From Thunnus maccoyii (taxonomy: Eukaryota > Chordata > Actinopteri > Scombriformes > Scombridae): DNA of 64,000 bases. The stretch covers positions 23,613,001-23,677,000 of the forward strand of contig NC_056539.1 in NCBI RefSeq assembly GCF_910596095.1. Reading direction: 5' to 3'. Each line of letters opens with the position of its first letter. Position 1 is the stretch's first letter. A program made the translations under genes and the position numbers. Below, piece after piece: positions 37,841 to 52,100 of this stretch. Below the pieces are notes generated by a model that saw only the letters and a program-made list of their open reading frames with translations, did not search any database and had not been told where the DNA came from.

Positions 37841-38714
37841 CCTGAGAGAGACAGAGAGAGCGGGCGGCGGGTCAGTGGCTCTTCTTAAGCCCCTCTGAGT
37901 GCCAGGATCACGCTGTGAGGCCTGACACTGGCTATGACACACTCAGGGCTTAGACTGACATTGACCTGGCTGCAAACACACCAAGTACACACAAAAAAAA
38001 ATCTCAAACATACACACACGGAGACAGCTCTGGTTCAGAAAGCAGAATTTAAATGAGGGGATAGTTTTATGGCAGCTTCAAGCAACCTAACTTTTAATCC
38101 ATCAGTCTGATTTTATTGATATGAACTAGAGTTGTGGGTCTGAAAATACATTAGACTCTAATAATTCCCTCTTTATTTGACGTAGAGACTTATTGCCTTC
38201 TAATTAGCTTCTTATGATCTCCTGTCCAGCCCTTGGGAGCATGGCAATAAGCAGCTACACCAGCAGATCAATACGAGGGACTGAGTAAAGATCAGTCTCT
38301 TAATTGGGCGGGAGAGCTATAGATTAAAGACAGAGAGAGGGACGGGCAGCTGTGGGTGTCCGGGGGGTCAAGGGCACCCACAGTGGGCTAGACTGGGGTG
38401 CAGGGGTGAACTCAGACCACAGAGAGAAAACAGACCCTGGTCTTTTTTAGTCTTCGTCTTTTCATCATTGTCTTTTAAAGCTCAGCAACAAAACTAACTG
38501 TGTAAATAAAGATTTTGGTCGACTTCCAAACAAGCTGGAGTTTCATTTAAACTTGAATTAAATTATACATGTACTGTACGTTGTCTTTTAGGTTATTTTG
38601 ATTGTTTAAATGCATCTTCTGCAGTTTATTCTGACACCTTCTACATTAGCTTGATCTTTTCAGTGCGGTCAATGGGTTAGGGATGAAAGAGATAAACAAC
38701 CTTTAAAATACCAT

Positions 38715-39029
38715 TAGAGCCAAAACGATTAGCTGATTTATCAATTGACGCAACTATTTTGATAATCGTCTGATCATTTTAAAGCAGAAATGCCAAAAAT
38801 CTGCTGATTTCAGCATCTCAAACTTGAGGATTTGCTACTTTTCTTTGTCTTTTATGATAGTTAAAAGAGTATCTTTGGGTTTTGGACTGTTTGTTGGAGG
38901 AAATAAGACTTTCAAATCTAGGAAACTGTGAGCATTTTTCTCTATTTTCTGACATTTCCTGGACAAAACGATGAACAGGGAAAATAACAGATAAATCAAT
39001 GATGAAAATCATCATTAGTTGCAACCCTA
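38715..39029 (-). mobile_element. hAT-like non-autonomous element
   Basis: Ends are TAGAGCCAAAACGATTAG and (opposite strand) TAGGGTTGCAACTAATGA. Interior matches the family (TTTGGGTTTTGGACTGTTTG). The flanking 8-mers are too diverged to call a duplication. Confidence 0.65.
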
Positions 39030-40443
39030 CAGTACATACCATGGGCAGTAAGTTCAGGATGTAGTAGCACTGAAGTGTTTCTTTGCTCTGGCTCTTGCAC
39101 AGATATAATGCAGCTCTCCATCTCCCAGCATGGGGTCAGTTTCAGAGCAGCCTCCCCCTCGTGACCCCCTCTAGTCAAAGGTGATCACAGAGGAGAGAGA
39201 AAGAGAGGCACTGATCGAATTTGATAATGAAGACGACCCCTCTAAGCTGCTTTGCTCCACATGTTCAAAATCTCTGCAACACTCAATAAACACTAGGAAG
39301 CCCCCCTCCCTGTCACTGGAACATTGTGTCGCTATTGATCCCAGCTAACTGGCTCTTTTAATACCTGGGGTCTGTGGCCTGGCCTGGGGAAATGCATACT
39401 GACATGTGACGGGAGGAGCTTAATAGGCAAACACACCGAAGAAAGGATGGGCCTCTCAGTTTAGCATTTCACTCCTATTTTCTCCAATTTACACATCTGC
39501 TGAAGAAAGGAGAATTACAGCCGCTGCACCTGCTGTTAAAAAGGACATATAGCCTGGACGGACGAAACGCAAGAGGCCCGGCACTGTACTTGAAAAAAGC
39601 TGTCACACTGTCAGAAACTATTTGTGTAGGGAGGGACCGTTCGTTCAGACGAAAACGCAGAGCAACATCTTCTTTTAACGAATACCTTTTAATAGAAAAA
39701 GATAAACAACCAAAAATAAACAAATACAAAAAGAAAAAGCATATTTACAGCACTCTGGTATTTTTTTCAGTCATTGTCAACATAAAACAGCACAGGTTAG
39801 CTGATATGCACTGTTTGTTATTAATTATTCAGTCCTAATTCAACATTACTGATCCTAATTTTTGTCTTTATGGAGGAACAACATGTCATACCTGCTACAA
39901 CAATGATTCCTGTGATTCTATTTCATGCAGCGCACATGACACAGAGACAGTGGTGGATATATACAGTATTTTGTCCAAACTACAAAATACAGTGATATAT
40001 TCCATCAAACTATACCAAATAGGTAGCAGCAGAGACTTTACAATTCTGCCAAGGGTCTTTTTATATGATCAAGTATTATAGGATTAGTTCAGATTTTAGA
40101 GCCAACAAAATTAACTGGATGAGAGCCGCCGTACAAACAGAGCATCAGCGACGAAAAATGAGGTGCAACGTGAAAAACACAAGTGCATTTACATAGCAAT
40201 GTTCAACAGACTCTAAGACGTCAATGCACTTAAGTGTAACTAAGAACAAGTAACTTGTTATTCATTAGAAGTGTATGCATTACAACACTGATGAGGTACT
40301 CAGACTTGGGCCCTATACAACAAGAGCGTTTCTATAGTGCAATTTAGGCTGAGGACACAGCCTGGCATGAATATCATACTAATCATCATTGTTCAGCGGA
40401 CAATGCCCTGCCATTTTAAGTAGTTCTGCTATAGAAAGGTTTT

Positions 40444-40811
40444 TTTATTTATAAATGGTTTTAAGAGACCTCCGCCCTTAAAAGACACTGCTCAAATAAA
40501 GAGAAATACATTATAACTAACATTATTTAGAACTGAAATAAGAATAAAATGAAAACATTGATCATTTGGGCTCCTATTGCTTTGAAAGGGCTGACACTTC
40601 TCTTCTGGAGTACGACAGGAGGTACAGGTCTTCTCACGATATTTCTGCTGAAAACTTTCAACTGTGCTGAACCATCCCTCCCTCCCGACACTCTGACCTT
40701 CACTCTCTGACAGCAGGTGTATGCCTACTGAACCTTCTCTTCTGTGTCTCCCTGCAACCAACATGAAGGCATGAAGTGCAACTGACAAAGGTGGAGTAGA
40801 AGGGTCAGAGG
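40444..40811 (-). other. rexo1: Probable rexo1 3' UTR
   Basis: Follows the stop codon at 40812-40814. AATAAA on the minus strand (TTTATT, 40444-40449) is the first good polyadenylation signal, giving about 370 bp. A longer UTR cannot be excluded. Confidence 0.45.
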
Positions 40812-40900
40812 TCATCTTTTGACCTTTGCATCCTCCTTGATCTTCCAAATCATCAGCTCCATGCAGGCAGACGCATCTTCGCTCGAGTCATGGCCATCCA
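40812..40900 (-). CDS. rexo1: rexo1 exon 16 (exonuclease motif III, C-terminus)
   Basis: Encodes [20 protein letters not shown] and the C-terminal KEDAKVKR. It supplies the catalytic H1244 and D1249 (H-x4-D, ExoIIIepsilon type). The acceptor is GTGTTTGCAG. Residues after the motif match the REXO1 ending closely. Confidence 0.93.
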
Positions 40901-43143
40901 CTGCAAACACATGAACAATACTTCATTACTAAACTTGTAAAAAGTTACAGCAGCATGGCAGTTTCCATTTGACTACAACATTAAAGGATAAGGTTGGTGA
41001 TTTTCTATATTTTTCTTACTGTCAACAGATCTTGTGCAGAGCCAAACCAACAATTGATTGATGCTACTTTCATGTGTCCATCCAAAGCCTGATATATCTT
41101 GTTCCTCTGTGCCTTAGACCTCCGTTGTTTTCCAAAAACTATTAAAAAATGCATCAATTCCTTCGCCCCGAAGACAAAGGTTGCTGTATTTTGTTTAGAA
41201 ATGACTCCAAAGACTGATGACAACAATCACATTTTCACTCTCAGGAGAGTAGTTCCTTGTACGGCAGACGTTTACAGAGCTTTGCTAGCTTCTTGTTCTT
41301 CATATCACAACCTCTTGACTTTGTGCTACATTGTGAATTTCTCAAAGACCTTTAGCACAAAGTCAAGAGGTTGTGATATGTAGCATAAAAAGCGAGCAAA
41401 GCCCTGTGAATGGAATCGTGTTCCTGCGCATATGCAGTGGCGTCTGCCGTACAAGGAACTACTCTTCTGAGACTGAAAACGTGATCGCTGTTATTACTCT
41501 TAGGAATGTTTCTAAACACACTAACTAACTAATCTTTGGAGCAAAAGAACATTATGGCTCATTGACATGTTTTTAATAGTTTTTAGACAACAACGAAGGT
41601 TTACAGCACAGAGGAATAAGATACATCAGGCTTTAAATACATACAAAATACTTTTAAGTGGGATCAATTCATCGTTGGTTTGTTGACAATAAGTGAAACA
41701 TAGAAAGTTGCTAGTGAAATCCTTTAACAGTAGCACAAAGCTCAACTAACTTTCAACTAATCTGATAACAGTAAACAATATAAGTGAATTAAAAAGACAA
41801 TGTTGTGTTGACGTTATTAATGGTGTTTAAAAATGATCACAACTGTAAAGCAGTGTTCAAGTATGTGAAGAGGAAGACATGAGAAAGGATCCTTCATAAA
41901 AACGCGACACTGTTACTTTTCAAAAGCGGCTGCTGCATCTTTAAGAATCTTTTATTCTTAAACTGTTTTCATTAGTCCTAAACAGAACTTAATATTTTAG
42001 TCAGATGTTTCAACTAGTGATGAAGAATCAAGACTTTGAGGCATTTTATTCGACTGCACCGAAAATCAGCTCAATACTTGAGTTAGACACAAGGGTTTGC
42101 ACAAGTGTGACATCTGCTGGTCACATGGTTGTAGTGCAGTCAAATAAAACTTAATTAATGAGACTGGATCTATTTCTATAGATATGTGATGCCACACCTG
42201 CATATTTATTTCATTTAGTTTGAAAAATATTCTCTATTTGAAGTAACTTTAATCTCCTTGGACTCATTCTATTGGACTTAATTCATTTATTTATTTATCT
42301 ATCAGGGACAACACACTTAAATTAACATCAATGTGATGTAAATGTGTCAGATTTAGCCAAAAGGCTCATTTTCATTTGCAGTCTCTGGGCTGGTTGTTGT
42401 TATACATTAAAAGAAACAAACAAGACAAACAAAAAGTTGACGAAATAACAACAAAACACACAAAAGAGGATACAGTATAAATGAATGGAAACCTGATTAA
42501 AAAAAACAATAAAGAAGGGACACATAAAAGCACTTAAAAGAACTGAACTTAATATTGGACTTACATTACTATTATTAACCTATTAGAGAAATGTGTCACT
42601 GCCATTTTCTCTGCATCTCCATCCATCCAGAGATGATCCAGAGGTTATCTTTCTTACATGTTCTTTTTCCTTTATGTCCTAAGTTTTTTCGGGGGAGTTT
42701 TCCACAGACTTCTAAAAACTCAGCTTTACTCTGACAGTACTTTTGTTGAAGATCATGTATGTGTAACTTGGCTGGTCTGATGCTTCAATTAAACTGATTC
42801 AACACATAAAGACTGATGAATTAGTGGATAAATCTTTATTTGACTGTTGTGTACATTCATGGAAGTAGCTAAATGTTCTGGAGATACATGGGAGATGGTT
42901 TGTTTGTGTAATTAGTGTCATGATTTGTAAATGATTTTTATCCTAATGAATAAATAAGTTAAAATAAAAACAATACATTTTTAAAAGTATGGATGGTTTT
43001 CCCTTATTTGAATCCTAGAAATGTTATAATTCATGTAATTGTTTTAGCCCAAATTATGTTGCTGTGCTAACTGAAACATCAACAACAATGATAATAATGA
43101 TAATAATGATAATAATAATTATTATTATTATTATTATTATTAC

Positions 43144-43195
<52 letters not shown>

Positions 43196-46100
43196 ATACA
43201 CAATTAAAACAACTCTCGCAATAAAGTTTGTAACAGTAATATTACGACTGCTGCCAGTTCTGTGTGATTTTTTCTCACCGTTGTCCTGGATGATGCGTTT
43301 GAGGTGGTCGGCCATCAGGTTCTTCAAGGCACGTTTGTAGGGTAAGCCAAGGCGGTGAGGGAACACGATGGCTGTGTCTACAACTGAACTGTGAATAAGC
43401 TGGAAGAGATACAGAAAGAGAGAAACAGAGAAGGACAGACAAAGAATTACATCGAGTGTTTTACTTTTATTTCAGCCCAGTCTCATAAATAAAGACTTTG
43501 TGTTTCATCCTGTTAACAAGGCCGATACGATGTTTTCTCCAGTTGTGCTGTACATGAGTGTTACAGGCATAGCAATACTATAAAAAGGCCTACACAAACA
43601 TAATGTGTCTGTTAGTTTCATTATTTTAATAAATGAAATTTGCCCAAATGGGTTACTGAGTGTCTACACACACAGCAGTGGTTCTCATCTGTTTTCATAT
43701 GAATTAGGTAAAGCATACTGTATATTGTTCTTTGACATAAATTATATTTTTTTTACTAATGTAATGTTGTACAGGTTAACAGTGCAGTCCAGTCAATGTC
43801 TGCCATTTGCCGGTTTAGTTATTGATAAAGTAGCAAGAATAAGAGCCATAGTTGACAGTGAAAATGTAAAAAACAAACATCAATAAATAAATCATTTAAT
43901 GTCATTGTGAATTGCTGGTTATTGTAAGTCTACACAGGACCTTCATGTTTATCATTTGGCTAATTTGTGATATTTGTTGTGATACTGTATTTAGAATCAT
44001 CATTTCCTTTGGAAAACAGAAGTATATATATGTTATTAGGAGGATTGAACTATCACCTGTGCTGTAGTTACACAATAATGAAGTGATGATATTTTTACAT
44101 GTTACCTACGTCATCTGAAAGCATACTTCATACTTTAAAAAACTGTGATTTATTTGGCGAAAGCAAAGGGAAAGTAAAGGTTTTGTGCATGCTGCCTGGT
44201 GATGTGATGATTCTGTACACGTCACAGCTACGAGCAGCACAGAGAGACAAGAAGGGAATCATGGGAAGTTTGTCAGATTTTTCCCTTTCATACTATAAAT
44301 CAAATGAAACGCATCCCCAAACTGTCGCATAAAGTTTTAAAGAGTAGACTTAGGCTACCTTGAGAGCCAGGAGGTCACTTTCCAGACTGTGTCCTATGAG
44401 GATGGACTCAGCGCTGAACATACTGAGCAGCACTGCCTGAACGTCTCTCAGGGTGATGGTGGAGCTCTCCAAGTCCTCCGCCGTCACACCTGAAAATCTG
44501 TCAATCAGGTACAAGATGCGCCTCCTTTACAACACTGTGATTGTTTCAAGGACCATTTTTAATGGTAAACAGTTGGACTTCTCACCTAAAATAATTCAAG
44601 ACAAGGCTACTACTAACAATTACTTGTTTACCAGTTAATCTACGCATTAACCGACGCCACCGATTTAGTGTCTAGTTGCAGGGGACGAACTCACCGTGTG
44701 TTGTAATCGACCACTTTGCTCTCAGGTTTGACAAACGTGTCATAGATGACTTTCAGGTCGGAGTCAATGACCGTCACCCTCGTCAGCTCCAGGCCCTGCT
44801 TTGTGTAACACTGTTTCCAGGAAGAAAAACAGGTGAATGTGATAGTGATTGTAAAATATAAACAACATGGCACTGGGTAAAACTGAAAAATTATTATTTA
44901 TTTAGTATTTAATAGTTAATTTCATCAGTTGACATCATAATGTACTGTACTATTTAACAATAAAAAAATCATGTTTTCACTGGAATTTTACAATAAGTTA
45001 AGTCAAAATAAAAATAGGCCTCTTGGGACAATTATTTTTAGTTTTCTGGGATGAAAATATTTTGAAAACCTGACTCACCATTTCACAGTCCAAGGCAAAC
45101 ACGCCTCCGTTGCCGTCTGGTGGTAGAGATTTACTGAACGTTGTGACGTAGCCGTCAAATGTCTCTTTACGCCCGTCCTGAACATGTTGCTGTGGAAATG
45201 TGAAATATTTTAAGTTAGGGGTTGTTTATCCAAAAAAAAAAAAAAATCTTGATAAAGGCAGAAAACTACTTCAGTAACTGTAGTTATTCTAAAAGTACTT
45301 TATTTACAGTTTTTTGTGTTTCAACTTGAATGTAAAGGAATCAAGTTTTGAAATGTCCTATTAGTAGTCCACTAAGCCGTTATGAGAACCCAGATATTTT
45401 ACTTCTTAAAAAGCACAAGGGAAAATCTAAAAGCTGCGGCTTGAGACGGATGTTACCTTTGCAACTTGGCAACCAGGAGAGCCCACAGCCCCAGAGCAGC
45501 AGCTGTAGATGGTCTCCCAGCCTCCAGCGACTGACGGAGAGGACGAGAGTCGGAAAGAGATGGAAGTAAACGAAAGTTGAGAACAGGAGGGGTGCAGTGA
45601 CAGAGAGTGATTTAGATTTGGTGGTATAAATAACGACAATTATTTACCATTCACACTAAATAAATACAAAACAAACGTACCTTTATGTCTGCGCAAACGT
45701 CCCCAGTGAAAACCACATTCCTCTTTCCGCACACAGTCGCCGTTGACGTTGATTTTATACTCTGCACCACATCGGCAGCATATCTTGGTGAATGCTGGTA
45801 AAAACACATTACAGATTAGTCAGACAGCTGAAAAAAACAAACTATATGTATGAATGTTAGTATGTGACGGCTGCAGGGCCTCTGCCGGGGCTTGTGTGCG
45901 TATGTCGCATGTTGTTGATTGGATGGAGGCCATAAGGGTTAGATAAGCAAAGACCTGCCCAAACCTGGTAGTTTGGAGGCTCCTTCTCCCCTCACACCAT
46001 GTTGTTATGTTCCCGTTTTGATTTTCTGTTTAGTTTATTTATCTTTTTTTCAGCTGGCCTGGTCAGCTGCTGAATTTGACATTTCTGATAGCTTTGTTGA

Positions 46101-49100
46101 GCAAAATAAACCTCTGTTAAATAAAATGCCTTTCTGTTAACCCTCATGTGTGTATTTCCCTTATTTGTTATGGTAAATAGTGTTAGAAATTAGAAAAGAG
46201 TAGTTAATTATCAACAATGAGACATCTCTGGGGTCATGTAGTTGCTTACGGTCTGCAATGGCCTTTTTCTCTGGGAGGTTGTACATGATGGCCTTGCCGG
46301 GGGCCTCAGGGTTCGTTCTCGGGTATCCGTGCTCCTGGAGCTGCTCGTCTGTCATCAGGTACGGCTTCAGCTTCCTGTACAGTGCGGCTCCTGCAGAGGG
46401 ACAGAACAACAAGTAAAACAAATGTTGTCTTTGTGTAATAATGTCATAAGAAACAGAAATAAGTTGGTGGACACAGTTGTGGTGGAAGATTTTTACAGCT
46501 TTTTTTACCCAGAAAATGTTATTATAAATACTGTTGCACTATATGATATATGTGGTTGCATATCAGAGCAGAGAGCTAAGGATTTATCAATTAATTTCCT
46601 GTTCCTGATCGACTAAATCAACAATCCTTCTAAAAACACTGGTCTTGTAAACATGCTCCCTCTGACGTGAGGTCATGAGGAGGTACAGTAGTTTGCAGTA
46701 AATAGGACCTGGAGGTAGTCACATGGCAATTTGAATAGTTTCATCATAGTCCTTTTCATTTCATAAGAGGTGAATTCTGGATTTTTGTTACTAAGCAGCA
46801 TGATAGGAAAAAACAGGAAGAAAGGCAAATGCAACAAAAACTGAAGTGTGTCAAAAAAAATTCCAATGAAAACATATTTTAATCATCACAATTAAGGCAC
46901 CTTGTGGGAGTCATAAACAAAACAAAATAGGAGAACGAAATAAAATGAAAACCTAACAAGACCCTCACCGATGAGTTTCTCCTCCTGCTGTTTACCCATC
47001 CTGTTGACAGTGAAGCTGGTTGTTGCAGCCAAACGACCTCCCAGAACTTCCTCATGGGACTGGACCCTCCTGCTAGTGGCTGACCCTGGCTCCTCTGTAA
47101 ACAACACACACACACACACACACAAGTTACCACTGAACCCTCAATACAACCATTTATTCTCTGCTTAAACACCATTTCATGCTCATATACGCATATCGAC
47201 ATAAACTGAGAGGCTTAAAATTATCATTATACATTTGACACATCTGGTATATTTGATGCTATTCTTGGATTTGTGTAGATTTTTTGTTCATGCATGTAAA
47301 CAAAAGCAACATATACATACCTACGGGGTAATCATGTACGTTATACTACACTTTTCTACTCTAGAGGACTTTATCACAGGACTGAGGTGACGTACTGGTG
47401 ACAGGTGAGGGACAGGAGGTGCTCTTGCTGCGGAGCTTCTTCAGCGTGTTGACAGCTACGTTGAGGTAGATGTTCTTACTGTTGCTGCGGTCGTACACCA
47501 GTTTCTCCTCGTCGAGACCCTGAAACAAGAAGAATCAAACTTGTGTCACGTTCAAAACCACAACTTCTTCTACTGCGCAACTTACTGAAAGTCCCTCGAC
47601 ATACGAGAAAGAGTGTGATAAAAGCTTTCCATTTCTTAACTTTGCATTGTTTATAAGTTATCAGTTATGTTTAAACAGCAAATAGATGATTGTAAACCAA
47701 ATCAGATAGCAGCTTAGGGTGCAGTTGCTGCTAAGAAGGTGTTAATTATATTTTTAAAAGCAAACTCAAGACCTACGTTTTTAGCCAGGATTTTAATCGA
47801 GTTTTATTTATTTTATTTATTTATCCGTCTTAGCCTGTTTTACTACTATGAATATCCTTCTATTCTCTTTTTATTTTCTTGATTGTTTTCATTTTAATAC
47901 CTTACTTCTCATTTCTAGTTTTACTCACTTCAATACATTTCCTCTTTTAGTATTTTATTATCTTTTTTTCACATTTCACTTTAGTATTATTGTTTTATTT
48001 TGCTATTCTGAATTTTTACATTTTTATGCTTCCTCTTGTGTTTCCTCATTGCAAATTCATGAGCGTTATGATATCATATTCTCAGTTCCTGTTTTTTTCC
48101 TCTCAGTTCCTTTTTTTATTGATTCTTCTATTTATAACATTTAAGTCATTTATTGTTTTGTGCGTGGATGGGGTTGAGGGTTGAGGTGTGGTGGTGGTGG
48201 TGGTGCATGAAAAGTGCCATACAAGTTAAGTCTGATTTATTGGTTACTCATACCATCTGGAAGGCGATGTCCTCTGATGGGCAAAATTTGACACATTCGT
48301 CTATGAAAGCGTTGAGGTAGCGCTGGCGGATGTTGTTGGGCACTTTGGCCCCAAACTCGATGGGGATGACAGGGCGCTTCATTGAAGTACTCTGACAAAG
48401 TCAAAACAGAGAGAGAACATTGACAGTAAGTCACATTTCACAGATTAAACATCTTGAAAGGCGGCGCCTCTGCCAGTAATCGTCAAGGTTATGCAGGGAT
48501 AAGCAGAAAAAAAACAACAACAAACTTTCAGAAAAAGAATTAGTAATAAACATGGATAAAAGATGTCCTTGCTGCCTGGAATTTTCAAAATGTGTAAAAG
48601 GCAGCTATAAGATTGTAGTGAGTGACTAATTCGGAGAGTTATAGAAGTCAGTAGATACCTTCATGGTGGGCGTGTGAGCCACTCTCTTCTGTGTGGCGGT
48701 GGACATGGTCTTGGACAAGATACCAGCTGTGGTTTGAGCCTTGACAGATTGATGGGTCTGGCTGGGGGTTAACACTCGACTGCTGGCTGGTTTAGCATCT
48801 GCAGAGCCTACAGTAGCCAAACACACATATATATACACATGATTTCATTCTAAAAACAGTCAGAACATTTCAATTTCTATCCATCGGAGAGAAGAGTTTG
48901 AGACCATTACATCTACTTTTTAGTAGTAGAAGTTATCATCTTCACATATTAGGAAATTATAAGAGTGAAAGCAGTAATATTTTTTTTACTTATTTAAAAA
49001 AAAAAATAAAAGCCAGATCCTGCTACAATATAAAATAGTGGATGTGTTCATACTTGTTTTGGAGGATGACATCAGTGGGTTGGGACGGTGCGCTATTCTC

Positions 49101-52100
49101 TTCCTCTCTCCAGAAGAACTGGGGCTGGAGATCTGTGAGGCAGCTTTGACTGAAGCAGAGAGCTGAGCAGCTTGCTGCTGCGCCATCTGCATACGCTGGT
49201 AACAAACCTCCTGGGCCGAGGGCCTCTTGTACGGTCGCACCACAGACTTAGAGGGTGCATCAGTCTGACAAAGAGGAGTACATTTTATTAAAAAAATAAT
49301 GTGTCATTCTTGGATGGCCCGCACAAATTATTACAGCCAGGATGTGATTTGCCAGGGGTGTGGTGGGGTATGGTGGGAATCCCCCCCCTCTGGTCTATAT
49401 ATTGCTGCCTCTGCTGAGTTAATTTTATCCCAGGTGGGGACATTTATCCCCCTCATAGTGATTTATGGTGCTTCACTGATAGACCATATAAAATATCTAA
49501 AATAAAAATATGCTATTTAAAAAAATCTAAGTAAAGCGCAGCAACATGAGAACAGTTATTATTGCAAACAACATTAAAATCAGAAATAGACTTTCACTGT
49601 CAGCACTCGCGCCCAACAGTAGAAATGACATCACATCTAGACTACGTGATGACACAGTAAATAGACCAGGGGGTTGCCTCCTTCCCTGCCTGGAGATTTG
49701 CAGAGATGTGGGTAAAAGAGGGGCGACACACCACGGATGACCCCTCCACAGGAAAGCATAAATAGAAGATAGAAGTCTGTCATCGAGGCATCATCAGAGC
49801 TGAAATAAACAGTGACTAAGAAGAATGACATTAAGTGTATTGGCACGTCTGGCTGAGTGGCGCTATCCACAGTACTGGAAGGAGCGTTGGAGGATCTGAT
49901 TCTGGCATGTTAAATTAGCATTTAAGCTTTCGTTTTGTCGTATACGATCACATCTCCTATGTGTCCGCATGAGGAAAGGACAAGGCATGAACTTGACATC
50001 ACATCCCTGAGAGTGAAAATATCACCTTACTTGATGAATTAATTTTTTTTTTTTTTTTTTAAAATGGATTAAAATATTCCTGCAAATGCAGTGGTCAAGT
50101 TCAAGTTTCATAATTGTTTTATTAAAGTTCTTAATTACTTTATAAGTGTTATTGGAACAGCTGCAAGAAAAAGCCTAACAGGCTTCATAGTCTATATACA
50201 CCCACTGTGGTTCTCATTTTTTCTCATGAATAAAAATGTTTCAAAAACATCCTCTCTGATTTTTTCACACATCGCACCCTGATTAACTCTATGATGGTTT
50301 TGATGGACACATACAAAAATAGCAGCTTAAGTACACAACTCTTATTTAATTATGTGAATAGATTATAAGTACAACTGAAAATCAGGACAGAATTCTGTAT
50401 ATTTGCTCTTTTACAGTGTGTATTATGGCTGCAACTAGTGATTACTTTCTCAATTGTCTATAAAACACTAGAGAACAGTGAAAAATACACATCATAACGT
50501 CATAGATCCAAGGTAAACTTTTCAAATGTCTTACTTTGTCAGATCAACAGTCTGAAACATGAACAGCAATGCTCATAATGTTCACATTACATATTGTAAT
50601 GTGTATGTTTCATTTACTGTTAATACAGATTCTGTATTTCTATGCCTCTTGTTATGATATTTTTTAGTTTAATTGGTTGCTGTACATTCATAATAAACAT
50701 AAAACAGGCTCATATTTTCAACATTGATCAATGCTTCAACAGTTCAGTTCTGATCACTTAAGAAACACCAAATACTGATATTCAAACTGTATCATAAATT
50801 GTGTGATTATATGAAATACCCTACAGACTGGGCCTTTAATGAAGCTGCCATAGACAGCGTATTTCAGAGAGGGTGCATTGTCAAAGGCGCCCTGATAAAG
50901 TGATGGCCTATTGATCAGACAATCACATCTCTGACTGTCTGCTTAGCCCATGAACTCCGTGAAAACACTGAGAGCTGGTTGCTTACTGTAAAATCGGATG
51001 GTGCATTTAAACAATCTACAGTGATTGGAAAACCCCAGCTCCTTGTTTACTTTCAATATTTTTTATTATGCTTTTACTGTTTGTTTCCTTGTTGGCTTTG
51101 ATACCTGTGTGAGCTTTCAGTAAAACTACCTGCACTTCCTGCTCTGAACACCAGCAGATTCTGTTGTGTCGTAATCTGAGGGGTTTTCCGTCGCTGCCTT
51201 TAACTCTCATGTACGTGCTTGCAGAGACAGGCTGTATGTTTCCAGTACAGAGCTGAGAACAACTACTTCCATTTATGTTCCTGTCAAATTCTCCTCATAG
51301 CTTAAAATATAGATGTATTGCACATTTGCTTTTTCAGAATATCCAGGAAAACTAAGAAATATTTGATGTGAATAATTTCCTTCAGGATTATGATGCATTA
51401 TACATTTAAATGTAGAATTTAGGTTCCCTAAAAAAATGTTTTTTTAAACAACATGCACTTTTTTTATTCTGAGGATGTCAAATATGCTATCTCTTTACAG
51501 AACAGAAGCACAACTAACCAGTGAAATCTAAATAACACATGAGAAAATTGATGAAGTGCAACAAGAGATGTTTACTCCAAGTAACTTTTTCTCAGGTTTG
51601 ACTTCAGTCAACCATGTCATCGTATGGGTCAACAACTTGAATTAAATAGTTAATAGAGAACAGGCTCAACTATTTAGTGAACTCTTTACAGCCCCTTGTC
51701 CTATTAAGAAGAATGGGAAACTAACAAAATTTGCTGAGCATGCATCACTTGGATTGCAACGCTACAACATCATGCAAGGAGAAGTTAAAACCAACAGTGA
51801 TGACTCATTTTACTTGTAAGGACCAGAGCTATTGATATGTTGTTTGACAGCAGGATAGGCTATTCGGTACATGTACAAGCCTCATTTAAACATTGGGCAG
51901 AACTCTGTTCTGCTGACACTGATGGGGTTGAAGTGATAATGACAAAACCGCTTCTCGCCCAAAAGGACTGTACGCCACTGTGAGCAGATTTTATAATGTC
52001 CTCCTCTATAATAAAGTTGGATTTTAATAATGAATGATTTGTAAGCAAGCATGATATATTAAAGATGTTCTGAATTTCTGCATCCTGTAAAAGTTTTATA

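Noticed and set aside
37447..37845. 132-codon plus-strand frame upstream of the homeobox gene
   Set aside because: Begins in a poly-T/F-rich stretch and has no family resemblance; the block is more likely regulatory.
43079..43260. Poly-Asn/Tyr continuation after rexo1 exon 15
   Set aside because: Translation of the ATT microsatellite past a clear donor site.
45861..46150. Possible solo LTR in rexo1 intron 9 (starts TGTGACGG, has AATAAA near its end)
   Set aside because: No matching target duplication or second LTR was found; the text may be an unrelated repeat.
47848..48144. 98-codon Phe/Leu-rich plus-strand frame
   Set aside because: Translation of the T-rich part of a LINE tail; looks like a membrane protein only by composition.
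48237..48434. 65-codon minus-strand frame overlapping rexo1 exon 6
   Set aside because: Wrong frame; the in-phase frame gives the conserved REXO1 segment.
49848..49900. tRNA-like text (GGCTGAGTGGC)
   Set aside because: No complete cloverleaf, anticodon arm or T-loop can be formed.
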